From: Iamia sp035575815
Lineage (GTDB): Bacteria > Actinomycetota > Acidimicrobiia > Acidimicrobiales > Iamiaceae
Length of the DNA: 64,000 bases
Assembly: GCF_035575815.1 (NCBI RefSeq)
Contig: NZ_DATLXO010000147.1
Location: forward strand, 9,337 to 73,336
Reading direction: 5' to 3'
Position 1 is the first letter of the stretch, and each line of letters begins with the position of its first letter. The position numbers and the translations under genes were made by a program. The notes under the pieces were generated by a model. That model was not told the origin of the DNA and did not search any database. It saw nothing but the letters and a program-made list of their open reading frames with translations. Below are positions 16,393 through 24,393 of this stretch, piece after piece.

Positions 16393-17108
16393 GACGATGC
16401 TCCGAGCTGCTCGCGGAAGGCCTCGACCGAGGCGCCGAAACCGGTGTAGTCCTCGCTGACGAAGTCGCGTGCGGATGCGGGGACCACGATCGCCTCTCCC
16501 GAGATGGCGAGCGCCGCCGGCAGCGGGAGGAAGACCTGCGCCCCCTCGGTACCGAGGGCCTCCGAGGCCTTGACCTCGAAACCGACGATGTCGGCGTGGC
16601 CGGCGGTGACCGATGCGATCACGTCGGTCACCTCGCCGAGATCGGTGCCGTCGTCGGTGATCACACGATCACCGAGCACGTTGTCGCCGGAGCCCGAGAG
16701 CGAGTCCGGCGCCGCGAACACGCCGCGCGAGGGGACCATCACGGCATCGGGACCGATGGCGTGGACATCGGCCACCATCAGCACCTGCTTCTGGGGGCCG
16801 CCGAGCAACCCCGGCTTCCGCATGGTGAAGCCGGTGATGCCGCCGGCGCGCTTGTCGAACACCACGTCTTTGATCTCGAGCCCGTGCTCCCCGGAGAGGG
16901 TCACGATCGGGAGCCCGGTGAGGTGCGAGGCGCGCACCAGCTTCAGAACGGAGCCGGGGTCCGTCTCCGCCTCCTCGTAGCGGCCGGGGCCGGGCTGCGG
17001 CGTAGATGCCGGCGGCTTTGCGGGCGCAGGCGCCGATGTCTCGTTGAGCTCGGTCTCGTTGAGCTCGTCGTCCGATGCCGGCCTACTGCCCATCGGGTCG
17101 CCTCTCAT
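16389..17108 (-). CDS. PRC-barrel domain protein with acidic N-terminus
   Basis: 239 aa. Residues 1-45 are acidic and Pro-rich. Two PRC-type barrels follow: LVRASHLTGLPIVTLSGEHG to about 125, and VLGDRVITDDGTDLGEVTDV onwards. It sits between a 46-aa membrane protein (whose reading frame ends inside this gene's first codons) and the second PRC protein (4-nt overlap). An alternative ATG at 17093 is equally plausible. Function in this organism unknown; a scaffold role with the coupled membrane protein is inference. Confidence 0.78.
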   Translation of the reverse strand: MRGDPMGSRPASDDELNETELNETSAPAPAKPPASTPQPGPGRYEEAETDPGSVLKLVRASHLTGLPIVTLSGEHGLEIKDVVFDKRAGGITGFTMRKPGLLGGPQKQVLMVADVHAIGPDAVMVPSRGVFAAPDSLSGSGDNVLGDRVITDDGTDLGEVTDVIASVTAGHADIVGFEVKASEALGTEGAQVFLPLPAALAISGEAIVVPASARDFVSEDYTGFGASVEAFREQLGASS

Positions 17109-17223
17109 CTGGTGGCTTGGTGCCGGCGATCACGCCGCCGGCGCGCCGCTTCTGTTGGAGGACCACCAGGGCGACCAACACCAACACGACGATGATCAGT
17201 GCGATGAAGGCTGCAACTTCCAC
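17083..17223 (-). CDS. 46-aa single-pass membrane protein upstream of PRC genes
   Basis: GTG start at 17223 preceded by GGAGGGGC at ideal distance. The product is an N-out helix of about 22 residues (VEVAAFIALIIVVLVLVALV), then QQKRR, a positively charged stop-transfer, and a short polar tail ending PPDERRPDGQ. Its TAG lies inside the first codons of the next PRC-barrel gene, so the two are coupled. It has the size and layout of a membrane anchor or regulatory small protein. No known family recognised. Confidence 0.65.
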   Translation of the reverse strand: MEVAAFIALIIVVLVLVALVVLQQKRRAGGVIAGTKPPDERRPDGQ

Positions 17224-17338
17224 GTGCCCCTCCGGGGTGGCTCGTCGGCGGGGATGCTGCGCACGACGCCGAGCGGTCGAACCCTAGCCGTCGTTGCTCG
17301 CTTGCCCGGATGCGTGGCGACGGGAGATCTCCTCGAGC

Positions 17339-17366
17339 GGGTGAGCGCGCCGCGTCGCGCTCACCC
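17339..17366 (-). terminator. Strong hairpin terminator for the PRC-DUF2382 gene
   Basis: GGGTGAGCGCG pairs perfectly with CGCGCTCACCC (11 bp) around a 6-nt loop, 20 nt behind the stop codon of the minus-strand gene at 17386. There is no T-tract, as is common in high-GC actinomycetes. Confidence 0.6.
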
Positions 17367-17385
17367 ATGCCCGGGCGGGAGACGA

Positions 17386-18183
17386 TCAGCGGTCGTCGTC
17401 GCCGTCGACCTCGACGCGCTCCTTGCGCACGTCTTCGGAGACCTCGCGCTGCTCGACGTCGACATCCTTGTCGAGGCGGACGCGCTCCTTCGGCACCGCC
17501 TGCTTGTCGACGACGACCTCTTCCTCGCTGAGCACCATCTCGTGCTCCTCCTCGGTGAGGTCGCCGCCGGCCATGGCGGCGTCGCGGTTCGCGTCGGTGA
17601 TGGGCTCGCGCTCGACGCGGACCTTCTCCTTGCGGACCGGCACGGTTGTCGTCACGTTCTCGGTGACCACGTACTTGCGGAGACGGGCCGTCCCCGCCTG
17701 GCGGGACTGGGTCCCCACCGAGAGCTCCTCCTCGGAGCGAGTCATGGCGTCGTCGGTGCTGGGACCGGAGGTGTCGGTGCCGGTGTCTCGCCCCATGTCA
17801 CCCCGGTCGGTGCCGGCCGCAGGGTCACCGCCGCCCGACGGCTGGTCGCCCTGGCCGTAGGGGTCATCCTGGCCGTAGTAGCGGTAGAGCTCGCCCTCCT
17901 CCTCACCGCTGAGGAAGCCCTCCTCGGGGTCGACGTTGGGGGCGTCCTTCACGAAGCCCTTCTGGTAGGGGACGCGCAGGGCATCGCCGTCTGCGCCTGC
18001 GCCGCCGATCGGCAGGAAGGTCTGGCGCGAGCCGAACATCCCTGTCTTCACCGCAAGCCACTCGGGCTGACCCGTGGCCTGGTCCATGTAGACGTCCTCG
18101 AGCTTCCCGATCTTGTCTCCGCCTTCGTCGACGACATCGGCGCCGACCCAGTCGTTCCATGTCGTTTGCGAGGTGTCGGTCAT
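17386..18183 (-). CDS. PRC-barrel plus DUF2382 (YsnF/AvaK) stress protein
   Basis: 265 aa. PRC barrel at residues 1-85 (WVGADVVDEGGDKIGKLEDV), an acidic Gly/Asp linker, then DUF2382 from about 155 (LRKYVVTENVTTTVPVRKEK, then the repeated VRVEREPITD and KERVRLDKDV units). This architecture is found in general-stress proteins of actinomycetes and Bacillus. The ATG at 18183 has GGAGG 5 nt upstream; an upstream in-frame GTG/ATG extension lacks one. It completes a local cluster of three PRC proteins; a strong hairpin follows its stop. Confidence 0.87.
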   Translation of the reverse strand: MTDTSQTTWNDWVGADVVDEGGDKIGKLEDVYMDQATGQPEWLAVKTGMFGSRQTFLPIGGAGADGDALRVPYQKGFVKDAPNVDPEEGFLSGEEEGELYRYYGQDDPYGQGDQPSGGGDPAAGTDRGDMGRDTGTDTSGPSTDDAMTRSEEELSVGTQSRQAGTARLRKYVVTENVTTTVPVRKEKVRVEREPITDANRDAAMAGGDLTEEEHEMVLSEEEVVVDKQAVPKERVRLDKDVDVEQREVSEDVRKERVEVDGDDDR

Positions 18184-18352
18184 GAGGGCCTCCGTAAGTG
18201 CCTTTGGGGTGGATCTGGTCACTCCCCAGCACTGGCTCATCGACGCACATCCAAGGTCCCGACTGCTGTTTCCCCCGGATGGGTGTCCGGTCGTCGCCCT
18301 TGGGTCGGCCCGTCACCCGGCCGGGGGCACGACGGCAACCACCTCGATGCCG

Positions 18353-19051
18353 TCACGTGTCATCGAGCGCCTCGGCCGCAGGGCGAAACCGTTCGAACGC
18401 TCCCGTTCCGAAGATGAGCCGGACGGCTTCGGCCCGGTTGCGGACCCCGAGCCGTCGGTACGCGCGGCTCAGGTGCGTCTTGATGGTCTCGTGCCCGACG
18501 AACAGAGCCTCACCGATCTGCGGGTTGGTCAGGCCCTCGGACACCAGCACCAGCACCTGGCTCTCTCGTTCGGTGAGGCCCCTGTCCTTGCCCGGCCAAT
18601 CGAGGTCGTCGAGCGCCGGGTTGGTGGACGCGCCCTGCGCGGTGACGTCCTCGCCGGACGCGACCCGCACGAGCGCCTCGATGATCGCCTGCGCCGGCAG
18701 GCGCTTGGAGATGAACCCTGTCGCCCCCGCTCGCCGGGCTTCGTCGACGAGGGCGGCGGTGACATCGAGCGTGAACATCGCGACGTAGCGGACGTGGCGG
18801 TGGCGGCGGAGCTGCTCGATGGCCTGGGCCGCGATCCCGATTCGCCCGTAGGTGTCGTAGAGCGCAACATCGACCGGGGGGTGCTCGATGGGTTCTCCCA
18901 CGATGATGCGTTCGCAGACGTTCGCCTTGTCGGGGAACCGCCCGAGCATCCCGGCGAGGCCGTCGACGATGATCTCGTAGTCGTTCACCGCCGCAACCGA
19001 GATGGGCAGCTCTGCCCCCATGGCCGCACCCGGGGACGCAGAGTCGCTCAT
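18353..19051 (-). CDS. LuxR-type response regulator
   Basis: 232 aa from the ATG at 19051. N-terminal receiver-like domain (residues 12-125): NDYEIIVDG, candidate phospho-acceptor Asp in VALYDTYG, Thr in MFTLD and Lys in FISKRLP, so the usual receiver pocket is mostly present. C-terminal LuxR HTH (about 160-215): LTERESQVLVLVSEGLTNPQ, IGEALFVGHETIKTHLSRAY. No histidine kinase is adjacent. It stands upstream of the PRC cluster in the same direction with a 169-bp gap, so it may control it; that is inference. Confidence 0.85.
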   Translation of the reverse strand: MSDSASPGAAMGAELPISVAAVNDYEIIVDGLAGMLGRFPDKANVCERIIVGEPIEHPPVDVALYDTYGRIGIAAQAIEQLRRHRHVRYVAMFTLDVTAALVDEARRAGATGFISKRLPAQAIIEALVRVASGEDVTAQGASTNPALDDLDWPGKDRGLTERESQVLVLVSEGLTNPQIGEALFVGHETIKTHLSRAYRRLGVRNRAEAVRLIFGTGAFERFRPAAEALDDT

Positions 19052-19178
19052 CGGCGCAGTCTCGCCCATGGGCGGGGCCGGCGGCGCGAAGCCCAAGGTT
19101 GAGCTCGGCCCGTCGTGCGGCCTTCCTAGGGTGAGGGCCCATGACCGGATCATCCCCCTCCACCCCCGCCGGGCGCAC

Positions 19179-20243
19179 GTGACCGGAGCGCTCCCGCCGC
19201 CCCCGGAGGGCAGCTTCGCCAGCGACAACGCCGCCGGGGTGGCCCCGCAGGTGATGGCGGCCCTGGCCGAGGCCAACCACGGACCGGCCCTGGCCTACGG
19301 CGACGACCCCTGGACCGCCGCCGCGACCGCCGCCCTCCGCGCCCAGCTCGACGCCCCGGCCGAGGTGCTGCTGTGCTGGGGCGGCACGGGCGCCAACGTG
19401 GTCGGCCTGGCCACCGTGGTGCAGCCGTGGCAGTCGGTGATCTGCGTCGACTCGGCCCACATCGTCGTCGACGAGTGCGGCGCCCCCGCCCGCTTCACCG
19501 GGGCCTCGATCACCGCCGTACCCAACGTCGACGGCAAGCTGCGGCCCGAGGCGCTCGACCCCTACCTGCACTGGCTCGGCACCGAGCACCACCCGCAACC
19601 CGGCGTCGTATCCATCAGCCAGGTCACCGAGATGGGCACCGTCTACACCGTTCCGGAGATCGGAGCCCTCTGCGACGCTGCCCACGGCCACGGCCTCGTC
19701 GTGCACCTCGACGGCGCCCGGATCGCCAACGCCCTGGTGGCCTGCGGGACCGACCTGGCGACCATGGTGCGTGACACCGGCGTCGACGTGATGACCTTCG
19801 GCCTCACCAAGAACGGCGCCATGTACGGCGAGGCCGTGGTCTACCTCCGGCCCGAGCTGGCCGCCTCGGCCCGGTACGTGCGCAAGCAGGCCGGGCAGCT
19901 GCCATCGAAGGCCCGGTTCGTCGCCGCCCAGATCACCGCCCTGCTGGCCGACGACCTGTGGCTCGACCACGCCCGCCACGCCAACCGTCTGGCCGGCCTG
20001 CTGGCGGACCGGGCCGGAGCTGTCGAGGGCGTCGACATCGCCCGGGCCCCCGAGGCCAACGCCGTCTTCGCTCACCTCCCCGCGGCGGCCATCGCCCCGC
20101 TCCAGGAGTGGTCGTTCTTCTGGCCGTGGGACCTCGAGCGATCTCAGGTGCGCTGGATGACGAGCTTCGCCAGCACCGAGGCCGACGTGGAGCGCTTCGC
20201 CGCCGGCGTCTCGGCCCACCTCGACGCCGTGCCGCCTGCCTAG
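19179..20243 (+). CDS. Low-specificity threonine aldolase / beta-eliminating lyase
   Basis: 354 aa PLP enzyme of fold type I, splitting threonine or related beta-hydroxy amino acids to glycine and aldehyde. Visible: FASDNAAGVAPQVMAALAEA at the start (the usual SDN substrate motif), VVHLDGARIANALVACG near residue 185 and the PLP lysine in MTFGLTKNGAMYGE near 212. GTG start; length matches the family. It shares its upstream region with the divergent LuxR gene. Confidence 0.88.
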   Translation: MTGALPPPPEGSFASDNAAGVAPQVMAALAEANHGPALAYGDDPWTAAATAALRAQLDAPAEVLLCWGGTGANVVGLATVVQPWQSVICVDSAHIVVDECGAPARFTGASITAVPNVDGKLRPEALDPYLHWLGTEHHPQPGVVSISQVTEMGTVYTVPEIGALCDAAHGHGLVVHLDGARIANALVACGTDLATMVRDTGVDVMTFGLTKNGAMYGEAVVYLRPELAASARYVRKQAGQLPSKARFVAAQITALLADDLWLDHARHANRLAGLLADRAGAVEGVDIARAPEANAVFAHLPAAAIAPLQEWSFFWPWDLERSQVRWMTSFASTEADVERFAAGVSAHLDAVPPA

Positions 20244-20256
20244 GCTGACCCTTGCC

Positions 20257-20772
20257 ATGGAGGTGCCGATGACGACTGCGCCGACCGAGGGGCCCACGGC
20301 GGGACCCGGCTCCCAGCCGCTGAGCCCTCGGGTGCGGTCTCTCTGGCACCTGCTCTGGGGCATCGGGGCCGGCGTCGTAGTCCTCGTCGCCCTGGGCATC
20401 GGGCTGGCGGCGGCCTTCGCCGGCGCCGCTGCGGTCGCGGCCGCCAGCGCCGCGATCGCCATGGTGGCGGTCGCCGCCGCCGTGGCCGTGCCCCGAGCCC
20501 GGTACCGGCGGTGGAGGTGGGAGCTCACCGACGAGGGCCTGGAGGTGGCCCACGGGGTGCTGGTGCGCGTCGAATCCGCCATCCCGGTGTTCCGCGTGCA
20601 GCAGATCGACGTGCGCCAGGGGCCCCTCGAGCGGGCCTTCGGCCTCGTGACCCTCCAGATCACCACCGCCTCCTCCGGCAGCGACGGCCTGCTGCCGGGC
20701 ATCGACGAGGACCGGGCCGAAGCCGTGCGCCGCCAGCTCCTCGGCCGGGCCGCCGCCGACGACGGCGTCTGA
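20257..20772 (+). CDS. Bacterial PH (bPH2/YdbS-like) domain membrane protein
   Basis: 171 aa. Two hydrophobic helices (about 28-75) followed by a bPH2 domain (about 80-165: WELTDEGLEVAHGVLVRVES, FRVQQIDVRQGPLERAFGLV). The pattern matches YdbS of Bacillus, which works in pair with the larger YdbT; here the larger partner begins 6 nt after the stop, strongly suggesting a complex at the membrane. Role in envelope stress or lipid handling is from family knowledge, not from this sequence. Confidence 0.8.
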   Translation: MEVPMTTAPTEGPTAGPGSQPLSPRVRSLWHLLWGIGAGVVVLVALGIGLAAAFAGAAAVAAASAAIAMVAVAAAVAVPRARYRRWRWELTDEGLEVAHGVLVRVESAIPVFRVQQIDVRQGPLERAFGLVTLQITTASSGSDGLLPGIDEDRAEAVRRQLLGRAAADDGV

Positions 20773-20777
20773 GCCCG

Positions 20778-22685
20778 GTGTCTGAGCTCGGAGGCGCCGG
20801 TCCTCCGTCCTCGTGGCCGTCGCCGCCCACGGGCCCTCCGTCGGCCTGGCCGTCGCCGCCGACGGGGCCGCCGCCGCCGACGGGGCCGCCGCCCGGACCG
20901 CCACCTGCGTCCTCGCCACCGACCGGGCCGCCACCTGGGTCCTCTCCCCCGACCGGACCCCCGGTTCTCAGCGGACCGCCGTCGTTCGAGGGGCCCCCGT
21001 CGTTCGACGGGCCACCGTTCTCCGCACCGCCCCCACCTGTCGATGAGCCGTTGGCGGGTGCATGGACGGCGCCGGGTGGCGGGGCGCCGATCGACAGCAC
21101 CGAGGGGCCGCGCCGGTTGCACCCGGCCTCGCCGCTGCTCGACCTGGCCCGCTTCGGCCCCCAGGCCGCCATCCCCCTGCTCATCACGTTCGGTCGTCGC
21201 CCCGGCCTCGCGGTGCCGATCGTCGTCGTCGGCGTGGTCGTCCTCCTCGTGGCTCGCTACCTGGTCTGGTCGCGGTTCACCTACGGCGTCGACGGCAGCT
21301 CGATGGTGGTCGAGAGCGGTGTGCTGAACCGGTCGCGCCGCGTCGTGCCCCTGGATCGGGTCCAACAGGTCGACCTCCAGCGCAAGCTGCGCCACCGGGC
21401 GCTCGGGCTGGTGGTGGTGCGCATCGACACCGCCGGAGGGGGATCGGGCCCCGAGGTCGCGCTCGACGCCGTCACCGACGTCGAGGCCGAGCGACTGCGC
21501 CGGGTGCTCGCCGCCCGCCGGACGCCCGCCGTTGCGGCGGCCGCCGGAGCCGGCGGGGCGGAGCATCCGACCGAGGCAGGCTCGCACCTCGGCCCCGGCC
21601 CGGGCCTCGCCCCCGAGCTCGACGAGCGCGAGGTGGTGACCCTGAGCGCCCCCCGCCTGGCGATGGCGGGGGTCAGCGGGTCGAAGCTCCTCGTGGTGTT
21701 CGCGGTCCTGGGCTCGCTGTTCGGACTGCTCGACGACACCCTGGGCGACGTGGGGCAGAACGCGGCCGACTCCGCGCTCGACGGGGCCCGACCCGCCCTG
21801 TCGACCGTGCTCGTCGTGGTGCTGCTCGGGATCCCGGTGTGGCTCGCGGCGGCCGCCGGCGCCGCGATCCTCACCGACGGCGGCTTCCGCCTCACCCGGC
21901 GCGGCGACCTGCTCCACGTGCGCCGCGGCCTGCTCGACCAGCGCGAGGCGAGCCTGGCGATCCACCGGGTGCAGGTGGTGCGCATCGCCCAGAACCCGCT
22001 CCGGCGGATGCTGGGGGTGGTGTCGGTGACCCTCCAGAGCGCGGGTGGGTCGGGCGAGGTCGAGCAGCAGGACAGTCGCATCACCGTGCCCCTGCTCGAC
22101 CGGGTCGCGCTCGACGCCCTGCTCGCCGAGGTCCTCCCCGACGCGCCGGGCCTGCCCGCCCTCCACCCCGCTCCGCCCGCCGCCCGCCGCCGGGCGTGGG
22201 TGCGTCGCCTCGTTCCCGCCCTGGCCGTGGCCGTTCCCGTGGCCGTGCTGTTCGCGCCGCTCGGCCTCGCCGCCCTGCTCCTCGTCGTGGTGGCCGCCCT
22301 CGACGCCGAGCTGGCCTACCGCGGTCTGGGTTGGGCCACCGTCGACGATCACGTGGTGGCCCGCCGGGGCGGGTTGAGCCGCGAGACGGCCCTCGTGCCG
22401 GTGGCCAAGGTGCAGAGCACCCGGCTGGTGTCATCGCCGTTCCAGCGCCGGTCGGGTCTGGCCACGCTGCTGGTCGACGTGGCCGGACGGGGACGCACCC
22501 CTGCCCTCGTCGACGGCGAGGCGAGCGCCATGACCGGCCTGCGCCACGGGGCCCTGGCCGCCGGAGCGGCACGGCGCGACGAAGCGGCCGTGCGTCGTCG
22601 GGTCGCCGCCGGGGCCACGGGAGACACCACTGCGTCGGCCCAGGGGCTCGCCCGGCGCGCCGATCCACCCGGGGCGAGCTGGTGA
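20778..22685 (+). CDS. YdbT-like protein with three bPH2 domains and Pro-rich repeats
   Basis: 635 aa from the GTG at 20778. Residues 5-85 are a low-complexity repeat of PPTGPP/PPSF units, unusual for this family. Then come three membrane/bPH2 modules: about 120-235 (VDGSSMVVESGVLNRSRRVV, then VQQVDLQRKL), about 290-440 (GGFRLTRRGDLLHVRRGLLD, then VQVVRIAQNP), and about 470-600 (DDHVVARRGGLSRETALVPV). Each bPH2 keeps the VQ-V/S signature. It overlaps the next gene by GTGA, so the pair is coupled to the ADPS-like enzyme. Confidence 0.8.
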   Translation: MSELGGAGPPSSWPSPPTGPPSAWPSPPTGPPPPTGPPPGPPPASSPPTGPPPGSSPPTGPPVLSGPPSFEGPPSFDGPPFSAPPPPVDEPLAGAWTAPGGGAPIDSTEGPRRLHPASPLLDLARFGPQAAIPLLITFGRRPGLAVPIVVVGVVVLLVARYLVWSRFTYGVDGSSMVVESGVLNRSRRVVPLDRVQQVDLQRKLRHRALGLVVVRIDTAGGGSGPEVALDAVTDVEAERLRRVLAARRTPAVAAAAGAGGAEHPTEAGSHLGPGPGLAPELDEREVVTLSAPRLAMAGVSGSKLLVVFAVLGSLFGLLDDTLGDVGQNAADSALDGARPALSTVLVVVLLGIPVWLAAAAGAAILTDGGFRLTRRGDLLHVRRGLLDQREASLAIHRVQVVRIAQNPLRRMLGVVSVTLQSAGGSGEVEQQDSRITVPLLDRVALDALLAEVLPDAPGLPALHPAPPAARRRAWVRRLVPALAVAVPVAVLFAPLGLAALLLVVVAALDAELAYRGLGWATVDDHVVARRGGLSRETALVPVAKVQSTRLVSSPFQRRSGLATLLVDVAGRGRTPALVDGEASAMTGLRHGALAAGAARRDEAAVRRRVAAGATGDTTASAQGLARRADPPGASW

Positions 22686-24328
22686 CCGCCACGCCCCGAC
22701 GTCGCTCGTGGTGGGGCTGGGGATGGGAGGACCAGGCCGCCGGCACCAGCGAGCGTGCGACCTTGGCCCGCACCATGGCCGGGTTCGGCTTCACCCCCGA
22801 GGACCACGACCCGCCGGCGGTGGCCGACCTGGCCCTGCGCGCCAGCCGCATCCGTCCTCCTGAGAGCCTGGCTGGCCTCTGCTCCGATGACCCGTGGGAG
22901 CGCGCCGCGCACACCCACGGCAAGGCGTACCGCGACGTGGCCCGCAACCTGCTCGGCCGCCTCGACGAGCCGCCCGACCTCGTCGCCCGACCCATTCGCG
23001 AGAGCGACGTGCTGGCCCTGCTCGAGTGGTGCTCCGACGCCGGCATCGCCGCCATTGCCTACGGCGGCGGCTCGTCGGTCGTCGGTGGCATCGAGGCGCG
23101 CGTGGGCGAGGGCTACGCCGGCGCCGTCTCCATCGATCTCACCGCCATGGACCGCGTGCTCGAGGTCGACCCGGTCAGCCGGGCGGCGCGCATTCAGGCC
23201 GGCGCCCTCGGCCCCGTGCTCGAGGACCAGCTGCGGCCCCACGGCTACTCGCTGCGCCACTTCCCGCAGTCCTTCGAGTTCTCGACCCTCGGTGGCTGGC
23301 TCGCCACCCGCGCCGGCGGGCACTTCGCCACCGTCTACACCCACATCGACGACCTGGTGGAGGCCATCCGGGTCGTCACCCCGACCGGGTTCAGCGCGTC
23401 GCGACGCCTGCCGGGGTCCGGCGCGGGACCGTCCCCCGACCGTCTGTTCCTCGGCTCCGAGGGCGCCCTCGGCGTGATCACCGAGGCGTGGGTGCGGCTC
23501 CAGGACCGACCCCGGTGGCGCGCCGGAGCGTCGGTGCGCTTCGCGACATGGGCGGCAGGGGTCGAGGCGGTCCGCGCCATCTCGCAGGCCGCGCTGTTCC
23601 CGTCGAACTGTCGCCTGCTCGACGGCACCGAGGCGGCCCTCACCGCCGGTGCCGTCGACGTCGGCGCCCTGCTCGTGCTCGGGTTCGAGTCCGCCGACCA
23701 CCCGGTCGGCCCGTGGCTCGACCGGGCCCTGGACCTCACCCGGGCTCACGGGGGCGAGGCGCCCGACGGGCCGCAGCTCTCCGACGCCGGCGACCCCACC
23801 GCGTCGGCGGGCACCGAAGCGTCGGCCAGCCGGGAGGGCGCCGCAGGGGAGTGGCGCTCGACGTTCCTGCGGGCGCCCTACACCCGCGACGCCCTGGCCC
23901 GGATGAGCCTCGTGGTCGAGACGTTCGAGACGGCGTGCACCTGGGACCGCTTCGACGCCTTGCACGCGGCGGTCACCGACGCCGCCACCCGCGCCGTGGC
24001 CGAGGTGTGCGGCACCGGGGTGGTCACCTGCCGCTTCACCCACGTCTACCCCGACGGGCCGGCGCCCTACTTCTCGATCTACGCCCAGGGCCGGTGGGGC
24101 GACCAGGTCGCCCAGTGGGATGCGGTGAAGGTGACCGTCTCCGAGGCGCTGGCCGCCGCCGGCGGCACCATCACCCACCACCACTCGGTCGGTCGCGACC
24201 ACCGACCCTGGTACGACCGCCAGCGGCCCGAGCCCGTCGCCGCGGTGCTCCGCGCCGGCAAGGCCGTGCTCGACCCGGCCGGCATCTTGAACCCGGGCGT
24301 GCTGCTCGACCCCCAGCCCCGCCGGTAG
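22682..24328 (+). CDS. FAD-linked oxidase, alkyldihydroxyacetonephosphate synthase-like
   Basis: 548 aa. FAD-binding PCMH domain at about residues 100-285 (AIAYGGGSSVVGGIEARVGE, then LFLGSEGALGVITEAWVR) and a C-terminal FAD-oxidase domain with ITHHHSVGRDHRPW near residue 500. The histidine run is the hallmark of alkyl-DHAP synthases, which swap the acyl chain of acyl-DHAP for a fatty alcohol to start ether lipids. A fatty acyl-CoA reductase that could supply such an alcohol is at the other end of this window. Insertions of acidic sequence occur near 365-385. Ether-lipid function is inferred; other FAD oxidases share the fold. Confidence 0.8.
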   Translation: MTATPRRRSWWGWGWEDQAAGTSERATLARTMAGFGFTPEDHDPPAVADLALRASRIRPPESLAGLCSDDPWERAAHTHGKAYRDVARNLLGRLDEPPDLVARPIRESDVLALLEWCSDAGIAAIAYGGGSSVVGGIEARVGEGYAGAVSIDLTAMDRVLEVDPVSRAARIQAGALGPVLEDQLRPHGYSLRHFPQSFEFSTLGGWLATRAGGHFATVYTHIDDLVEAIRVVTPTGFSASRRLPGSGAGPSPDRLFLGSEGALGVITEAWVRLQDRPRWRAGASVRFATWAAGVEAVRAISQAALFPSNCRLLDGTEAALTAGAVDVGALLVLGFESADHPVGPWLDRALDLTRAHGGEAPDGPQLSDAGDPTASAGTEASASREGAAGEWRSTFLRAPYTRDALARMSLVVETFETACTWDRFDALHAAVTDAATRAVAEVCGTGVVTCRFTHVYPDGPAPYFSIYAQGRWGDQVAQWDAVKVTVSEALAAAGGTITHHHSVGRDHRPWYDRQRPEPVAAVLRAGKAVLDPAGILNPGVLLDPQPRR

Positions 24329-24393
24329 CCGAGGCTGCGGGCTGCGGGGCGCGTCGTCCGGCGGCGTCGGTGCTCGTTGGCCAGACTGCGGCC

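Noticed and set aside
18510..22352. Very long minus-strand frame (1280 codons)
   Set aside because: It is the complement of threonine aldolase and bPH2 genes with no domain; a GC-rich shadow.
21062..22681. Upstream extension of the ADPS-like frame
   Set aside because: Overlaps the bPH2 gene in another frame; the enzyme starts properly at the GTGA overlap.
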